Assembly: GCA_036186865.1 (NCBI GenBank)
Contig: AP025049.1
Span: forward strand, 23,446,027 to 23,510,026
Source of the DNA: Eustoma russellianum
Taxonomy: Eukaryota; Streptophyta; Magnoliopsida; Gentianales; Gentianaceae
Length of the DNA stretch: 64,000 nt
Direction: 5' to 3'
Below are positions 21,506 to 33,850 of this stretch, one piece after another (position 1 is the first letter of the stretch; the number at the start of each line of letters is the position of its first letter). Made by a program: the position numbers and the translations under genes. The notes under the pieces were generated by a model. It was not told the DNA's origin. It ran no database searches and saw only the letters and a program-made list of their open reading frames with translations.

Positions 21506-22734
21506 AGTATGGAATGTACCTGTCAAATGGATGAACGAAATGCATTTCTTCATGCTGATCTTGATGACAAAGTATACATGAGACTACCCCCTGGGTTTTC
21601 ATCAACAGCACCTTGCACCGTCTGTGATTTGCATAAATCCTTATATGGTCTTAAGCAAGCTCCTCGGTGTTGGTTTGCTAAGCTCTCTTCTACTCTGCAC
21701 TCTTATGGTTTTCTTCAGTCCTATTCAGATTATTCTTTGTTCAGCTAAACTCGTGCTCATATTCATATTTATCTCTTGATCTATGTTGACGATCTTATCC
21801 TTGTGAGTAATGATTCTCAAGAGATGGAGGCTGCTAAAACATATCTAAGTACCTGCTTTCATATGAAAGATCTTGGTCCATTGAAATATTTCTTTGGTCT
21901 TGAGGTTGCTCGTAGTGCTGTAGGTATTATTGTCTCCCAGCGTAAGTATGCTCTAGACATTATTGTAGATTGTGGCTTGCTTCCTTCCAAGCCTGCCTCT
22001 ATACCCTGGAACAACAACATTAGTTGGCTCAGTCTACAAGTTCTCTCCTCGAAGATCCACTGCCATATCGATGTCTAGTTGGTCGCTTAATTTATTTATC
22101 TGTCACCAGACCTGAGCTCTCTTATGTTGTACACACACTAGTTCAGTTTATGCAATCACCTTGGCTTGACCACTGGCATGCTGCTCTGTGTTGTTTGGTA
22201 TCTCAAAGGCAACCCAGGTCAAGGGCTTCACCTCCCGACCACTAACCATCTCCAGTTAACTGCCTAATGTGACTCGGATTGGGCAAGTTGTACTCTTACT
22301 CGCCGTTCTCTTTCCTCCTACTTCATTCAACTTGGAACAACTCCTATCTCGTAGAAGACTAAAAAGCAACACATTGTCTCTCATTCTTCTGCCGAGGCAG
22401 AATATCGCGCCATGGCCTGCACTACCTGTGAGCTGAAGTGGCTGCTTGGTCTTCTTAGTTTTCTTGGCATCAATCACTTAACGCCTGTTACCCTTTACAC
22501 TGATAGTCAGTCTGCATTGCATCTTGCTCATAATCCTGTTGCTCATGAAAGTACTAAACACATTGAGGTTGATTGTCACTTTATCAAAGATGTTGTCTTA
22601 GAAGGACAAATTCGTCCTCTTCATGTCTCTACGACACATCAGCTTGCTGACATCCTTACAAAGTCTCTTGGAACTCGCGAGTTTCGTTTTTTGTTGTCCA
22701 AGTTAGGCGTTGCCGACCTCCACACGCCAACTTG
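21506..22734 (+). pseudogene. Copia body A reverse transcriptase and RNase H, N-terminal deletion
   Basis: It starts in the middle of RT ([20 protein letters not shown]) because about 0.9 kb present in body C is deleted. Then come [30 protein letters not shown] (YVDD), [18 protein letters not shown] and the RNase H parts TLYTDSQSALHLAHNPVAHE, HIEVDCHFIKD and HQLADILTKSLG. A stop at 21746 and a frameshift near 22020 disrupt it. The C-terminus ends six bases before the PPT. Confidence 0.75.
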
Positions 22735-22740
22735 AGGGAG

Positions 22741-23263
22741 TGTTAGAGAGGAGTTTAGCTAAGCTGAGCTGCTGCCAAGACCACGTGCAGACCTGACGAG
22801 TAGACCTAAAGTGCACTGACTGAACCAAACCTAAAGTGCACTGACTGAAGCAGGCCTTCAGCTGAGCTGAGCCACTGCCAACCACGTATACACCTGATGA
22901 GCAGACCTGAAATGCACTGACTTAAGCAGACCTTTAACTGAGCTAAGCTGCTGTTGACCTGATGAGCAGACCTGACGAGCAGACCTGAAGTGCACTGGCT
23001 GAAGCAAACCTGAACTGCACTGACAACTTCTCAACTCATTGGCTAGATGGCTGACCTGACCAGCTCAACTGGGCAAATCTAAAGCGCCAATCACGAAAGA
23101 TCTAAAGGGCTAATTACGGATGACTAGATTTGATTGTAGATATCCAGTCTAGTCAGATATGTGATAGGATTTTGTTTGTACAATCTATAAATTGACAGAC
23201 AAATGAATGGAAAGGGCAGAGATTTGAGTTGCCAAAAGTTCTTTGTCCACATCTGTTTTTACA
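22741..23263 (+). repeat. LTR2 of the Copia array, shared by bodies A and B
   Basis: It begins TGTTAGAGAGGAG after the PPT TTGAGGGAG (22731-22740) and ends TCTGTTTTTACA. It serves as the 3' LTR of body A and the 5' LTR of body B. It has the same minisatellite as LTR1 with a different unit number. Confidence 0.85.
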
Positions 23264-23324
23264 TGGTATCATAGCCAGGTTGTGCTTTATGATCATTTTC
23301 CTTCAGAAACTTTCCTCCTCAGCC

Positions 23325-24033
23325 ATGGCAGCTGAATCTTCCTCTTCTTCTTCTCAAACTACGACAACCGTATCCTCTCACAGAAAAATCATATCTCCCT
23401 ATGATCTGTGCTCAGGTGACCATCCTGGGTTACTCATCACTCCTATCCAACTCAGTGGATCGAATTATGAAGAATGGGCAAGGGCCATTCGTGGCTCCTT
23501 CCTTGCCCAACGAGAGTATGGATTCCTTGATGGAACCATATCTCAATCTGTTGATGGGTCTCCTGAAATGTCTAATTGGGAGCCCGTCAATTCAATGATT
23601 GTGGCATGGATTTTAAATACGATTGAGCCCAGCCTGCGTTTTACCATCTTGTACTCAGAGAATGCTAGGGAATTATGTGAAGATATTAAACAGCGATTCG
23701 CTGTTATGAATGCTCCGCGAGTGAAACATTTGACGAAAACACTCACAAACTGCAAACCAAATGGAGATTCTGTCATGACATATTATGGCTGATTGAAGAA
23801 ACTCTATGATGAGTTAAAAGATTATGACGACATCCCGATGTGGTCCTGTAACGACTGTAAATGTGATCTGCGATAAACACTTAGTCGTCGCAAAGAAGTT
23901 GACAGAGTTCATCAGTTCCTCATGGGACTTGATGAACATACATTTAGAATAGTGCACTTGTCTATCCTTAACCAGGAACCTCTTCCTACCTTGAACAGCG
24001 TTTATCACATGGTGGTTCAAGAGGAAAGCCTGA
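23325..24033 (+). pseudogene. Copia body B: gag fragment only
   Basis: The ATG at 23325 opens the best-preserved gag start of the array (to about 23792), with GLLITPIQLSGSNYEEW, GFLDGTISQSVDGSPEM, NSMIVAWILNTIEPS and LCEDIKQRFAVMNAP. It stops at 23790, continues in fragments to about 24030, and is then joined directly to the inside of LTR3. No pol exists in this unit. Confidence 0.8.
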
Positions 24034-24423
24034 GGTGCTGCAGCGTGCAGACCTGAAGCGCAGACCTAAAGCACACTAACCGAAGCAAACTTGAAGTGCA
24101 CTGACAAAAGCAGACCTTTAGCTAAGTTGAGCTGCTGCCGACTTGATGAGCAGACATGACGAGCAGACCTTTAAGTTCATTGACAAGTTCTCAACTCATT
24201 GGCTGGATGGCCGACCTGACCAGCTCAGCTCGGCAGATTTAAAGCCCCAATCACAACAGATCTAAAGGGCTAATTACGGCTGACTAGATTTGATTGTAGA
24301 TATCTAGTCTAGTCAGATATATGATAGGATTTCATTTGTACAATCTATAAACTGACGGACAAATGAATGGAAAGGGCAGAGATTTGAGTTGCCAAAAGTT
24401 CTTTGTCCATATCTATTTTTACA
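24034..24423 (+). repeat. LTR3 remnant (5' part missing)
   Basis: It lacks about 50 bp of U3 start relative to LTR1 and shows a shortened minisatellite. It ends ATCTATTTTTACA. It joins body B gag to the leader of body C. Confidence 0.75.
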
Positions 24424-24484
24424 TTGTATCAAATCCAGGTTGATCTTTCGGATCATTTTCCTTTAGAAACTATCCTCATCAGCC

Positions 24485-25600
24485 ATGGCAGCCGAATCTT
24501 CCTTTTCTTCTTCTCAAACTATGGCAACCAAATCCTCTCATAGAAAAATCATATCTCAATATGATTTGCGCTCAGGTGACTATCCTGGGTTGCTCATCAC
24601 TCCCGTCCAACTCATAGGATCGAATTATGAAGAATGGGCAAGGTCCATTCAAGGCTCCTTGCTCGCTTGTCAAAAGTATAGATTCCTTGATGGAACCATA
24701 TCTCAGCCTGTTGATGGGTCTCCTGACATATCTGATTGGGAGCCCGTCAACTCAATGATTGTGGCATGGATTTTAAATACGATTGAGCCTAGCCTGCATT
24801 TTACCATCTCCTACTCAGAGAACGCTAGGGAATTATGGGAAGATATTAAGCAGCGATTCGCTGTTATAAATGCTCCATGAGTGCAGCATTTGAAGAAAGC
24901 ACTCGCAAAATGCAAACAAAATTGAGATTCTGTCATGACATATTATGGCAGATTGAAGAAACTCTGGGATGAGTTAAAAAATTATGATGACATCCCGATA
25001 TGCTCCTGCAACGGTAGTAAATGTGATCTGCGACAAACACTCAGTCGTCGCAAAGAAGCTGACAGAGTTCATCAGTTCCTCATGGGACTTGATGAACATC
25101 GTTTAGAACAGTGCGCTCGTCTATCCTCAACCAGGAACCTCCTCCTACCTTGAACAGAGTTTATCATATGGTGGTTCAAGAGGAAAGCCTGGGTCTATTG
25201 TATTTATAGAAGACAAGCGTGAATCTTCTGTCTTTGCTCTAAAAGTATCAGGAAAGTCAAGAGCTGACAGGAAAAACTCCAAATCTGTGGTGGTGTGCAC
25301 ACACTGCCGAAGGAAAGGACACGAAGCCAGCGGATGCTTTCAAGTTATTGGTTATCCTGACCGGTGGGGTGACCAAACTAAAGGACAACTCAAGACTAAA
25401 GGACCTACACCTCTGACATCTTTGCGACCCAAGGTTACAGGAAATGCTGTACATGTGGCAACTTTCTCATCAAAAGCATCTTCCACCTCGGACGATGCAC
25501 ATAGGGGTGCAAAGATTCTGGCCGACATCTCTGAAGCCGAGCTGAGCTCACTTCTCTGAGCTCGGAGTACACGTAAGCAAACAACTTCGGAACGCCTGAG
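24485..25600 (+). pseudogene. Copia body C gag
   Basis: The ATG at 24485 gives MAAESSFSSSQTM. The capsid runs to 24880 where a TGA interrupts, then YGRLKKLWDELKN and RKEADRVHQFLMGLDEHRL. The zinc knuckle CTHCRRKGHEASGCF is intact (CX2CX4H then C), followed by VIGYPDRWGD, which is why it is the reference copy for this family here. Confidence 0.8.
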
Positions 25601-26800
25601 TGGTAAGCTTCCTGACTCTTTTTGGATTATATATTGGGGAGCCTCTCATCATATGACAGGTAATTTAAACCTTTTACGTAGTTGTGCCCCAATCCTGCCA
25701 TGCAATATCGGACTACCCGATGGCACTATCACCCAAGCACAGCAATAAAGGTTAGCTTGGTTGAATGAAGAATTGACATTAGACAAAGTGTTCTATGTCT
25801 CAAACATAACTTGCAATTTGTTATCAGTATCACAGTTGCTGTAAAATCAAGATTATCTTATTAAATTTAACAAAGAAGGTTGTGTGATACAGGTTCAGAA
25901 TACCAAGACTCAGATTGGAGAGTGTGATGTGTTCGAAGGGCTGTACATCTTGAGAAGAGGGGATTCTGTGCGGATGCATGCAGTAGGGAAGCAATTTGAC
26001 ATATCCTTATGGCACAATCGGTTGGGACATCCTTCCAATCGAGTTTTGCGTTTATTACATGTGTAACCCCTTCTCTTAATGAGACTAGCACATCTTGTTG
26101 TGAGGTATGCCTTCGTGCAATGCAGACCAAAGAACCATTTGATTTAAGTAATACTATTACCGAACATTATTTTGATTTAGTGCATTGTGATATATGGGGT
26201 CCTTACCGACATAAATCTTCTTGTGGTGCTTTGTTTTTTTGACTTTTGTCGATTATCATTCTCGTGTAGTGTGGGTGTATTTATTGAAAACCAAAGATCG
26301 AGTACCAACCTTGGTGAAACAATTCTTTGTCATGGTTAACACCCAGTTCGGCCGTAAGATTAAAACTTTCCGTACTAACAATGAGACATAATTCTTACCA
26401 CTAATCCCTTTCTTTGCCGATCAAGGTGTAATACATCATATCTCCATTCAATATACACTCTAGAAAAATGGAAAAGTAGAACGTAAACATCGACAATCCT
26501 TAATGCGGCAATAACACTTCATTTTCAAGCTAATCTTCCCATAACTTTCTGGGGCAAGTGTGTTCTGACCGCATTTCATCTTATAAACCGCACTCCTTCT
26601 GTCCTACTCGGAGGCAAGACACCTTACAAAATTCTGTTTGGCCAACCTCCCAATTACAATCATCTTCGAGTCTTTGGCAGTTCATGTTATGTCCACAATG
26701 ATCAATGGGATGCTGACAAGTTTCAACCATTCAATAGGAAATATATCATGATTAAATACCCTTCGGGTAAGAAAGGATAGACTGTGTAATACCTGGATAC
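25601..26800 (+). pseudogene. Copia body C protease and integrase
   Basis: Protease remnant YWGASHHMTG (25633-25665; DSG replaced by YWG after a base change) leads to VFYVSNITCNLLSVS. The integrase has LWHNRLGHPSNRVLRLLH, DLVHCDIWGPYRHKSSCGA and QPPNYNHLRVFGSSCYV. Frameshifts occur near 26065 and 26240 and several stops follow. Confidence 0.75.
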
Positions 26801-28767
26801 GTGTGAATTCTTTGTTTCTCGTAACATCACCTTTGCCGAGACCATGTTTCCTTTTGTCAGTAGTCCTTCCTCCATTTCCTCCACATATTCTGAACTTTTA
26901 CCCAACAACTCTTCCGTCATTGAAACACCCTTGTCATCACTAGATACACCTCCTTCCACACTCGTGCTGAGCTTAACTGAACCAAGTCCATCACACCGGC
27001 CCAGTCTGCCCAACCAAAACCAAGTACCCGAGCTCATCACAGATGAGCAGACCTCAACACCTGAACTCAGCACTGCAGAACAACCTACCATATCTGAGGT
27101 GACCTCACCAGCTCATCCACCCTAGCTCGGCAGAGGACAACGACTCAAGCAATTTCCTGCAAGATTGGATGATTACGACTTGAATACTGTACAATCCAGC
27201 CTTTCACCCATATCACCTACTCCTACTGTTTCTTCAGATACTCCATACTCTATCAACAATTTTCTTAGTAATCATTGTTTTTCTATTGTCCATCACACTT
27301 TTCTTATGGACATCACCTCGAGCACAGAACCAGACTGCTACTCTCACGCAGCAAAAGATTCTAAGTGGCCGGCTGCCATGCATGAAAAGGTGCAAGCTCT
27401 TGAAGACAATCAAACCTGGACTTTAGAGGAGCTGCCTCCTTTGAAACGTGCCATTGGCTGCAAATGGGCGTACAAGGTTAAACACAATTCGGATGGAAGT
27501 ATTGAACGCTATAAAGCTAGGCTGGTTGTGCGCGGCAATCATCAGATCGAGGGGATTGACTACACTAAAACTTTTGCTCCCACTACGAAGATGGTCATAG
27601 TTTGTGTACTCTTGGCTCTAGTCGCTGCTTGGAAGTTTTCTGCCTGTCAAATAGATGTACGAAACACATTTCATCATGGTGATCTTGATGACAAAGTATA
27701 CATGAAACTACCCCTTTGGGATCTCAACAACCTCACCTCTCACCGTCTGTCGTTTGTGCAAATCCTTACCAAGTTCTCTTCTGCTCTACGCTCTTATGGT
27801 TTTGTTCAGTCCTATTCAGATTATTCTTTCTTCAGCTATACTCATGCTCATATTCAAATTTATCTTTGATCTATGTTGATGATCTTATCCTTGTGAGTAA
27901 TGATTCTCAGGAGATGTAGGCTGTTAAAACATATCTAAGTACCTGATTTCATATGAAAGATCTTGGTCCTTTGAAATATTTCTTTGGCCTTGAGGTTGCT
28001 CGCAGTGCTGCAGGTATTTTTGTATCCCAGCGTAAGTATGCTCTAGACATTATTGTAGATTGTGGCTTGCTGGCTTCCAAGCTTGCCTCTATACCCTTGG
28101 AACAACAACATCAGTTGGCTCAGTCTACAAGTTCTCTCCTCGAAGATCCACTGCCATATCGACGTCTAATTGGTTGATTAATTTATTTATCTGTCACCAG
28201 ACTTGAGCTCTCTTATATTGCACACACAATAGCTCAGTTTATGCAATCACCTCGGCTTGACCACTGGCATGCTGCTCTGCGTGTCATTCGGTATCTCAAA
28301 GGCAACCCGGGTCAAGGGCTTCTCTTCCCGACCACTAACCATCTCCAATTAACTGCCTACTGTTACTCGGATTGGGCAAGCTGTCCTCTTACTCGCCGTT
28401 CTCTTTCCTCCTACTTCATTTAACTTGGAACATCTCATATCTCGTGGAAGACTAAAAAGCAACACACTGTCTCACGTTCCTCTGCCGAGGCAGAATATCG
28501 CACCATGGCCTACACTACCTATGAGCTGAAGTGGCTACTTGGTCTAAGTTTTCTTGGCATCTATCACTCAACGCATGTTACCCTTTACGCTGATAGTCAG
28601 TCTGCATTGCATCTTGCCCATAACCCTGTTGCTCATGAACGTACTAAACACATTGATGTTGATTGTCACTTTCTCCGGGATGCTGTCTTAGATGGACAAA
28701 TTCGTCCCCTTCATGTCTTCACGATACATCACCTTGCTGACATCCTTACAAAGTCTCTTGGCACTCG
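26801..28767 (+). pseudogene. Copia body C linker, reverse transcriptase and RNase H
   Basis: A Ser/Thr/Pro-rich linker (26844-27125) precedes RT: KWPAAMHEKVQALEDNQTWT, RAIGCKWAYKVKHNSDGSIE, RYKARLVVRGNHQIEGIDYT and [32 protein letters not shown] holds YVDD near 27875. RNase H follows with TLYADSQSALHLAHNPV and HIDVDCHFLRDAV, ending at TKSLGTR where a deletion joins it to LTR4. A stop at 27867 and others disrupt it. Confidence 0.8.
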
Positions 28768-28987
28768 TTGGCTGGATGGCCGATCTGACCATCTCAGCTC
28801 GGCAGATCTAGAACGCCAATCACGGCAGATCCAAAGGGCTAATTACGGCTGACTCGATTGTAGATATCTTTTCTAGTCAGATATATGATAGGATTTCGTT
28901 TATACAATCTATAAATTGACGGACAAATGAATGAAAAAGGCAGAGATATGAGGTATCAAAAATTCTTTGTCTACATCTGTTTTTACA
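28768..28987 (+). repeat. LTR4 remnant closing the Copia array
   Basis: It begins inside the LTR (TGGCTGGATGGCCGATCTGACC) and ends TCTGTTTTTACA, followed by GTAAC, the right-hand target duplicate. PPT and U3 are deleted. Confidence 0.8.
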
Positions 28988-28992
28988 GTAAC

Positions 28993-29586
28993 ATTTAAAT
29001 TAATTGTGAACGAGGTCACAACTCATGTTGTGGGCCTTCCCAAATTCAGTTTATGATCTTAGGGGAAGAGGGTAGTATAGGCCAATAGGAGATGATTATT
29101 CATGTCTCTCTTTGCATCCTCTGTTAAGTATCCTCCACTCAAGAGCAAGTATTTAATCTTCAAAACAAGATGCCTTAATTCAAACACATACATGCGTGGA
29201 GACCAACCTACTTAGTATATATATATGTTACTTCCGTTGGCACTATCGATTTTGATGGCCACCCTTAGAAAAATATAATTTACAAGCTAATAAGTTGATC
29301 ATTCTGTTTTCATTCTTGTCACTCATTAATCTTCCATAATTTTTGGCAAACTTCAAGTTGGTCAAGGCGTTGCTTTAAGTTATATTGAAATACATGGAAG
29401 CTGCAAAGTTAAGGGAGTTGCCTCGGGGGCGGGGGGTGAGTGACCACGGAGAATGATTCAATCCGTGACATAACAAAAAAAAAAAAGGCAATTCTAAGAT
29501 CAGGCGATCCTTTAATCCAGAAATTTTACTACTTTGAAATAATAATCGTTTTGAAAATAAGGAAACCTTGATGCCGCCCAGCAGAG
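28993..29586. other. Flanking DNA upstream of the knottin-like gene
   Basis: No gene is seen. A poly-A tract lies at 29473-29485 and a G-rich word (GGGGGCGGGGGGTG) near 29428. This is presumably the distal promoter region of the gene that starts at 29801. Confidence 0.4.
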
Positions 29587-29800
29587 ATACCTTTGCTACC
29601 AAGGAATCTATCCAAATAAGCAACAACTAATGAAGGCAAAGAATTTTTTTTTAAAAAAAAAACTGTCGCCAAGAGCCGGCTGAGCAACTGGTTCCAAATC
29701 TGAGTATAAATTCGTGCGTGGAGATTGAAGAATTTTGCCTGAGAGGAAAATCTCCAGAACCGAAAACATTTTCCATTAAAACATATACATATAGCTTATA
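29587..29800 (+). promoter_or_regulatory. Promoter and 5' UTR of the knottin-like gene
   Basis: A TATA box (TATAAA, 29705-29710) lies 91-96 bp before the start codon, so transcription probably starts around 29735-29745. About 25 bp upstream lies AGCCGGCTGAGCAACT, conserved in the copy at 12701-12851. The conservation of this block and of the TATA box, while flanking DNA differs, supports a real promoter. Confidence 0.6.
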
Positions 29801-29966
29801 ATGGCATGGAAAACGTTGTTGGTCGGGGTGGTGGTTGCATGTATGATTGCTGGGCTGGCCGTTGCCAAGGAAACTGCGGTCGGAAAAGGAAATGGTTCGG
29901 ATATGCCTTCAGATACCAATCACTACTCGGCTACTGGAAAACAACACAGCCTTGTTGAATCCAGAG
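29801..29966 (+). CDS. Exon 1 of a secreted knottin-like peptide precursor
   Basis: ATG at 29801 opens 55 codons. Residues 1-22 form a clear signal peptide (MAWK, hydrophobic LLVGVVVACMIAGLAVA) with a likely cut after AVA. The rest (KETAVGKGNGSDMPSD...) is a hydrophilic propeptide. A splice donor CCAGAG/GTGATC follows at 29967, after the first base of a codon. The downstream exon at 37185 is open in the matching phase. Without splicing the frame would run 18 more codons to a stop at 30020-30022. Signal peptide and donor are seen; the joining to exon 2 is inferred from phase, position and product. The family is not identified. Confidence 0.6.
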
Positions 29967-30120
29967 GTGATCATCTTCAAATTATTATGTCTACGTTACC
30001 ATCATTATTATTTTTTAATTGAAATATGGACACCCCTTACAATATTTAAGCTCCATAAATTTACTCCACAACGATTTCTTGAAGAGAAAGAAGAACCCCA
30101 GCTTCCATGAAAACGCCTCC

Positions 30121-31020
30121 TCAGTGGTGGGTGACAATTTCAGACACGATACAAAAACATGACCCAAACCTGACACGAATTTTCGCAGGTATGGGTATGA
30201 CCTTGGCGGGTTTCGTGTACAAATCGGGTAGGGCCTGAAAGATACCCACCAAAGGCGGGTAGTGTCCGGGTATACTCACAGGTACCCGTTTATACCCGGA
30301 ATACCCGAAAGTTATAATTGATAAAATAAAAAAAAATAAATTTTGAAAAAGAATAGCTACGGCGCTAAAAAGTAAAAACTAAGTAACCCTATAGTGGCTT
30401 TTTCGGTTTCCCTTATTCCCAAATTTTCCATTTCTGATTTCTCCCTCAAACCCCCTTCTCAGCTTCTCTTCTCCATTTCTCCGATCTACTGCCCAACTGT
30501 CTCGCCGTCCCGCAACCAGCCAAGCACCAGCCAGCCCCCTCTCTATTCCCAAATAAGTAAACTACAGTTGTAATGGTGAAGAAGCTAAAGATTCATGCTT
30601 TAATAGTTTGTGATTAATCACACACCCCACTTCCTCCCCCCTCTATTTTGATTTACATGACTATGAAGATGTGATTTAATTTCATGGTGCATGACATTTT
30701 TAATCTTTAACCTTTGATTCTGTACTTATTGTTGTTTCATACACTGTAATAGTAGTCGTTTAAGTACATAAAACCTGAAAAATACATGAAACCTGAAAAT
30801 ACCTGAAAAATATATGAAATGACTCGTACACGACTTAAAATATTTGTACTTGTCAAGTTCGTGGATATACCTGGTACACGATACGAAACCTGACATGTAC
30901 GGGTTTGGGTATCTACATCCATACATGAGAAGCGAACGAGTAAGGTATGGGTATGACACTTTGAGACATGAAACTCAAAAAATACGAAACACGATACACG
31001 ATCTGTTTGACACCCCTAAG
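30121..31020. mobile_element. Non-autonomous hAT-like DNA element (tentative)
   Basis: Left end GGTGGGTGACAATTTCAGAC and the reverse complement of the right end, AGGGGTGTCAAACAGATC, form an imperfect inverted repeat. Sub-terminal words rich in ACACGATAC, ACCTGACA and ACCCG occur in both orientations, as is common for plant hAT elements. A CT-rich block lies at 30410-30540. No transposase is present and no clean 8-bp target duplication was found. Confidence 0.4.
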
Positions 31021-31405
31021 CATATAAGCAAACGTCGGACCCCAAGGCCCCCTCATTTACAGGAACACAGCATTTGGACCACCACCAACCAATGAATCTT
31101 TCAAGCCTCTGACTTATCCCCAAAAGAAAACACTAAATAATCTTTCAATGTTACTAATCACCTGCACTGACGCGTCAAGCACATTCAGTAAATATAATAT
31201 GATAGAGGAAAGGACCGATTTTATCAAAACCATACATTGAATGCAAATTAGAATCCCACCCATTTAACCTCTTTTCGATTTTCGTGACAATAGAATCAAA
31301 AAAGAAATTCCTTCTTCACCCCACATTTAGAGGTTGTTCATCCTTCTTCTCCTTATTTTCCCGCTCGCTGGTAAGTTCACATATCCCACATATTTGAACG
31401 ATATT

Positions 31406-31912
31406 TGTGAATTTTCTAACAATTCATTAAAATGCAATTGATTACAACAAAATCTAAACAAGAACAGCAAGAGGTTTGCTCATAGAGGCAAGAAGAAACG
31501 AAGGGAAGAAGACGGAGAGAGAATTGAGATCAAATTCTATTGCTGAATTTTTGTAACTGCTCTTCGGTTAGTTACATCGCAGAGCTAAAAGGGAAGAAAG
31601 AAAGCATCCGATGCAAAATGTCAAAATCACCCCGACACACTTCGCTTACTTCTAATTACATAAGGGTAAAATAGTAATTTCACACATTTAAAATAATTCG
31701 CGCGTCTAAGTCTTCTTCCTCCTCAGCTCTCCTTCGCACCCTCTGCACACTCCCTACCATTTGCGTCCGTTCCCACGATAACCGTCTCCTTTCTTCAACA
31801 TCCACTTGTCCACGTGACAGCTAAAGGTGTCAATCGTTGATTGGTCCCTTGATTTCAACATTAGCTCGCCAGTTTGCCATTGACGTCTCAGTCATTTCTC
31901 ATGGCTTCGATA
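31406..31912 (-). repeat. 3' LTR of the intronic Copia
   Basis: 507 bp, about 97% like 36595-37103. The right boundary is CTTCGATA against CTTCGACA in the partner, next to the purine tract. Confidence 0.85.
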
Positions 31913-31924
31913 TCCTCCTCAAGA

Positions 31925-33850
31925 TCAGCTGTCTGACCTTGACTTGACATACAGATTGTGAATCCCCATTGCGTTGATTAACTGTGCAGACCTCTTGTAA
32001 TCTAGTGCCTTAGTAAATAAGTCTGCAAGTTGCACTTCAGTTCTCACAGGCATCAATTTCAGTGTTCCTCTTGTACCTTGTCCCTTACCACATGGCAGTC
32101 AATCTCTATGTGCTTCGTTCTCTCATGAAATATAGGATTTTCTACAATGTGTATTGCACTCTTACAATCACAGAAGATCTCCACAGGCTTCTGTCTTCCC
32201 AGACCCAAATCATCTAGCAAGTATAAGAGCCACTGGATCTCACAAGTGATCAAAGCCATTGCCCTGTATTCCGTCTCCGCTGAAGATCTTGACACAGTCG
32301 TTTGTTTCTTAGCCTTCCATGAGATTAGTGCATTCCTTAAGAAGACACAATACCCCCTGACTGATCTCCTCGTTTCATGACAGCCACCCCAGTCAGCATC
32401 TACAAATCCCTTCAGTCTCAAATCACCAGTCTTTGGGAATAAAATTCCTTGTCCTACTGTTCCCTTGATATACCTTAGTACTCTGTGTGCTGCCTTCACA
32501 TGGTTTTCAGTAGGACAGTCCATAAACTGACTATGTTGCTGAACTGCAAATGCAATGTCTGGTCTAGAAATAGTCAGGTATATAAGTTTGCCCACTAGTC
32601 TTCTATACTGAGTAGAGTCAAGCAACAAAGGTGAATCATTATGGGTCAAGCTCGAGTGATTCTCCATTGGAGTTCTAGCAGCCTTAGCCTCTGTGAATCC
32701 AGCCTGTTCAAGCATTTCTAACGTGTACTTCCTTTGATTTATGTGAATCCCTTCCTTTGCCTGAGCTACCTCAATGCCCAAAAAGAATTTCAGTCTGCCT
32801 AAGTCCTTGATCTTGAATTCATCATTTAATGCTTGCTTAATCTCTGCAATGGCCCCCTCATTGTCACAAGTGACAATGATATCATCAACATACACCAAAA
32901 GAATCAAGAGAGATTGGCCAGCATGCTTAGTGAACATGATGTAGTCGCACTTAGATTGTTGGAAGCCCTTTCCAACCAGGAACCTAGTCAAGGTGGCATT
33001 CCATTTCCTACTAGCCTGTTTGAGCCCATACAATGATTTATTCAACTTACACACCTTATTGCAATCAGGCACATCCAAACCCGGTGGAGGCAACATATAA
33101 ATCTTCTCATGCAAATCCCCGTGTAAAAACGTGTTGTTAACATCTAGTTGATGAATGGGCCATTGGAACTGAGCTACCATGGCCAGGATCACCCTTACTG
33201 TGGTCATCTTAGCCACTGGCGAAAAGGTGTCTTGGTAGTCTAGGCCATACTTTTGGGTATATCCTTTGGCCACCAACCGCGCTTTGTGCCTTTCTACCGT
33301 CCCATCATCCTTTAGATTGACTTTGTACACCCACTTGCAACCAATGGGATGCTTGCCTTCATGCAATGTCACCAAGCTCCACGTATGATTGGCTTCCAGT
33401 GCTGCCAACTCTGTTGCCATAGCTGCCTGCCATACAGCTGATTCAGCAGCCTCTGCATAATTCTTAGGTTCTGTGTGTGCATTCAAGCTATAAATGTATG
33501 CTTTGTATTGTGGAGCTAATGATGCATAAGACATGTAATTACGCATGGGATGAGGAGAAGTGTATTTGGGCACGGAATTAACATGTGACGCAATGAATGA
33601 ATTACAATGATAATCTTGAAGATATGAAGGAGGATGTCTACATCGTTGAGGTCCTGTTGTAGGGAAGCTATGGTTTTGAATCATTGGAAGATCAATCACA
33701 ATGGAACCGTGCTGTAAAGGTTCATGTGTGGGTGACTGTGCAGGAGTGGGTGAACTCAGATCACTAGAGTGAAGGTGGTCTGACGATGGCTCTTGGGCTG
33801 AAGGTGAGTTGAGAGACTGTGGTGATGAATCATTTGGATTGTAGTTGTTT
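31925..33850 (-). pseudogene. Intronic Copia: reverse transcriptase and RNase H
   Basis: A 546-codon frame (32059-33699) holds [92 protein letters not shown] and LLVYVDDIIVTCDN (YVDD). RNase H has DADWGGCHETRRSVRGYC, SRSSAETEYRAMALITCE, EIFCDCKSAIHIVENPIFH and HIEIDCHVVRDKV. A frameshift near 32060 throws the last ~40 codons (LADLFTKALD) into another frame reaching about 31925. The active-site residues remain. Confidence 0.9.

Larger units (their letters stand above)
18721..28987 (+). mobile_element. Composite Copia array: four LTRs or LTR pieces, three internal regions, one target site
   Basis: Units follow one another in the same direction and share LTRs: LTR1 (18721-19267), body A, LTR2 (22741-23263), gag-only body B, LTR3 remnant (24034-24423), body C, LTR4 remnant (28768-28987). 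The outer flanks are GTAAT (18716-18720) and GTAAC (28988-28992), a 5-bp duplication with one change. A single insertion followed by unequal LTR recombination and deletions explains this best. All bodies carry stops and deletions. Confidence 0.8.

Noticed and set aside
30844..31095. 83-codon plus-strand frame
   Set aside because: It lies in the repetitive sub-terminal part of the hAT-like element; its content is repeat words, not a protein domain.
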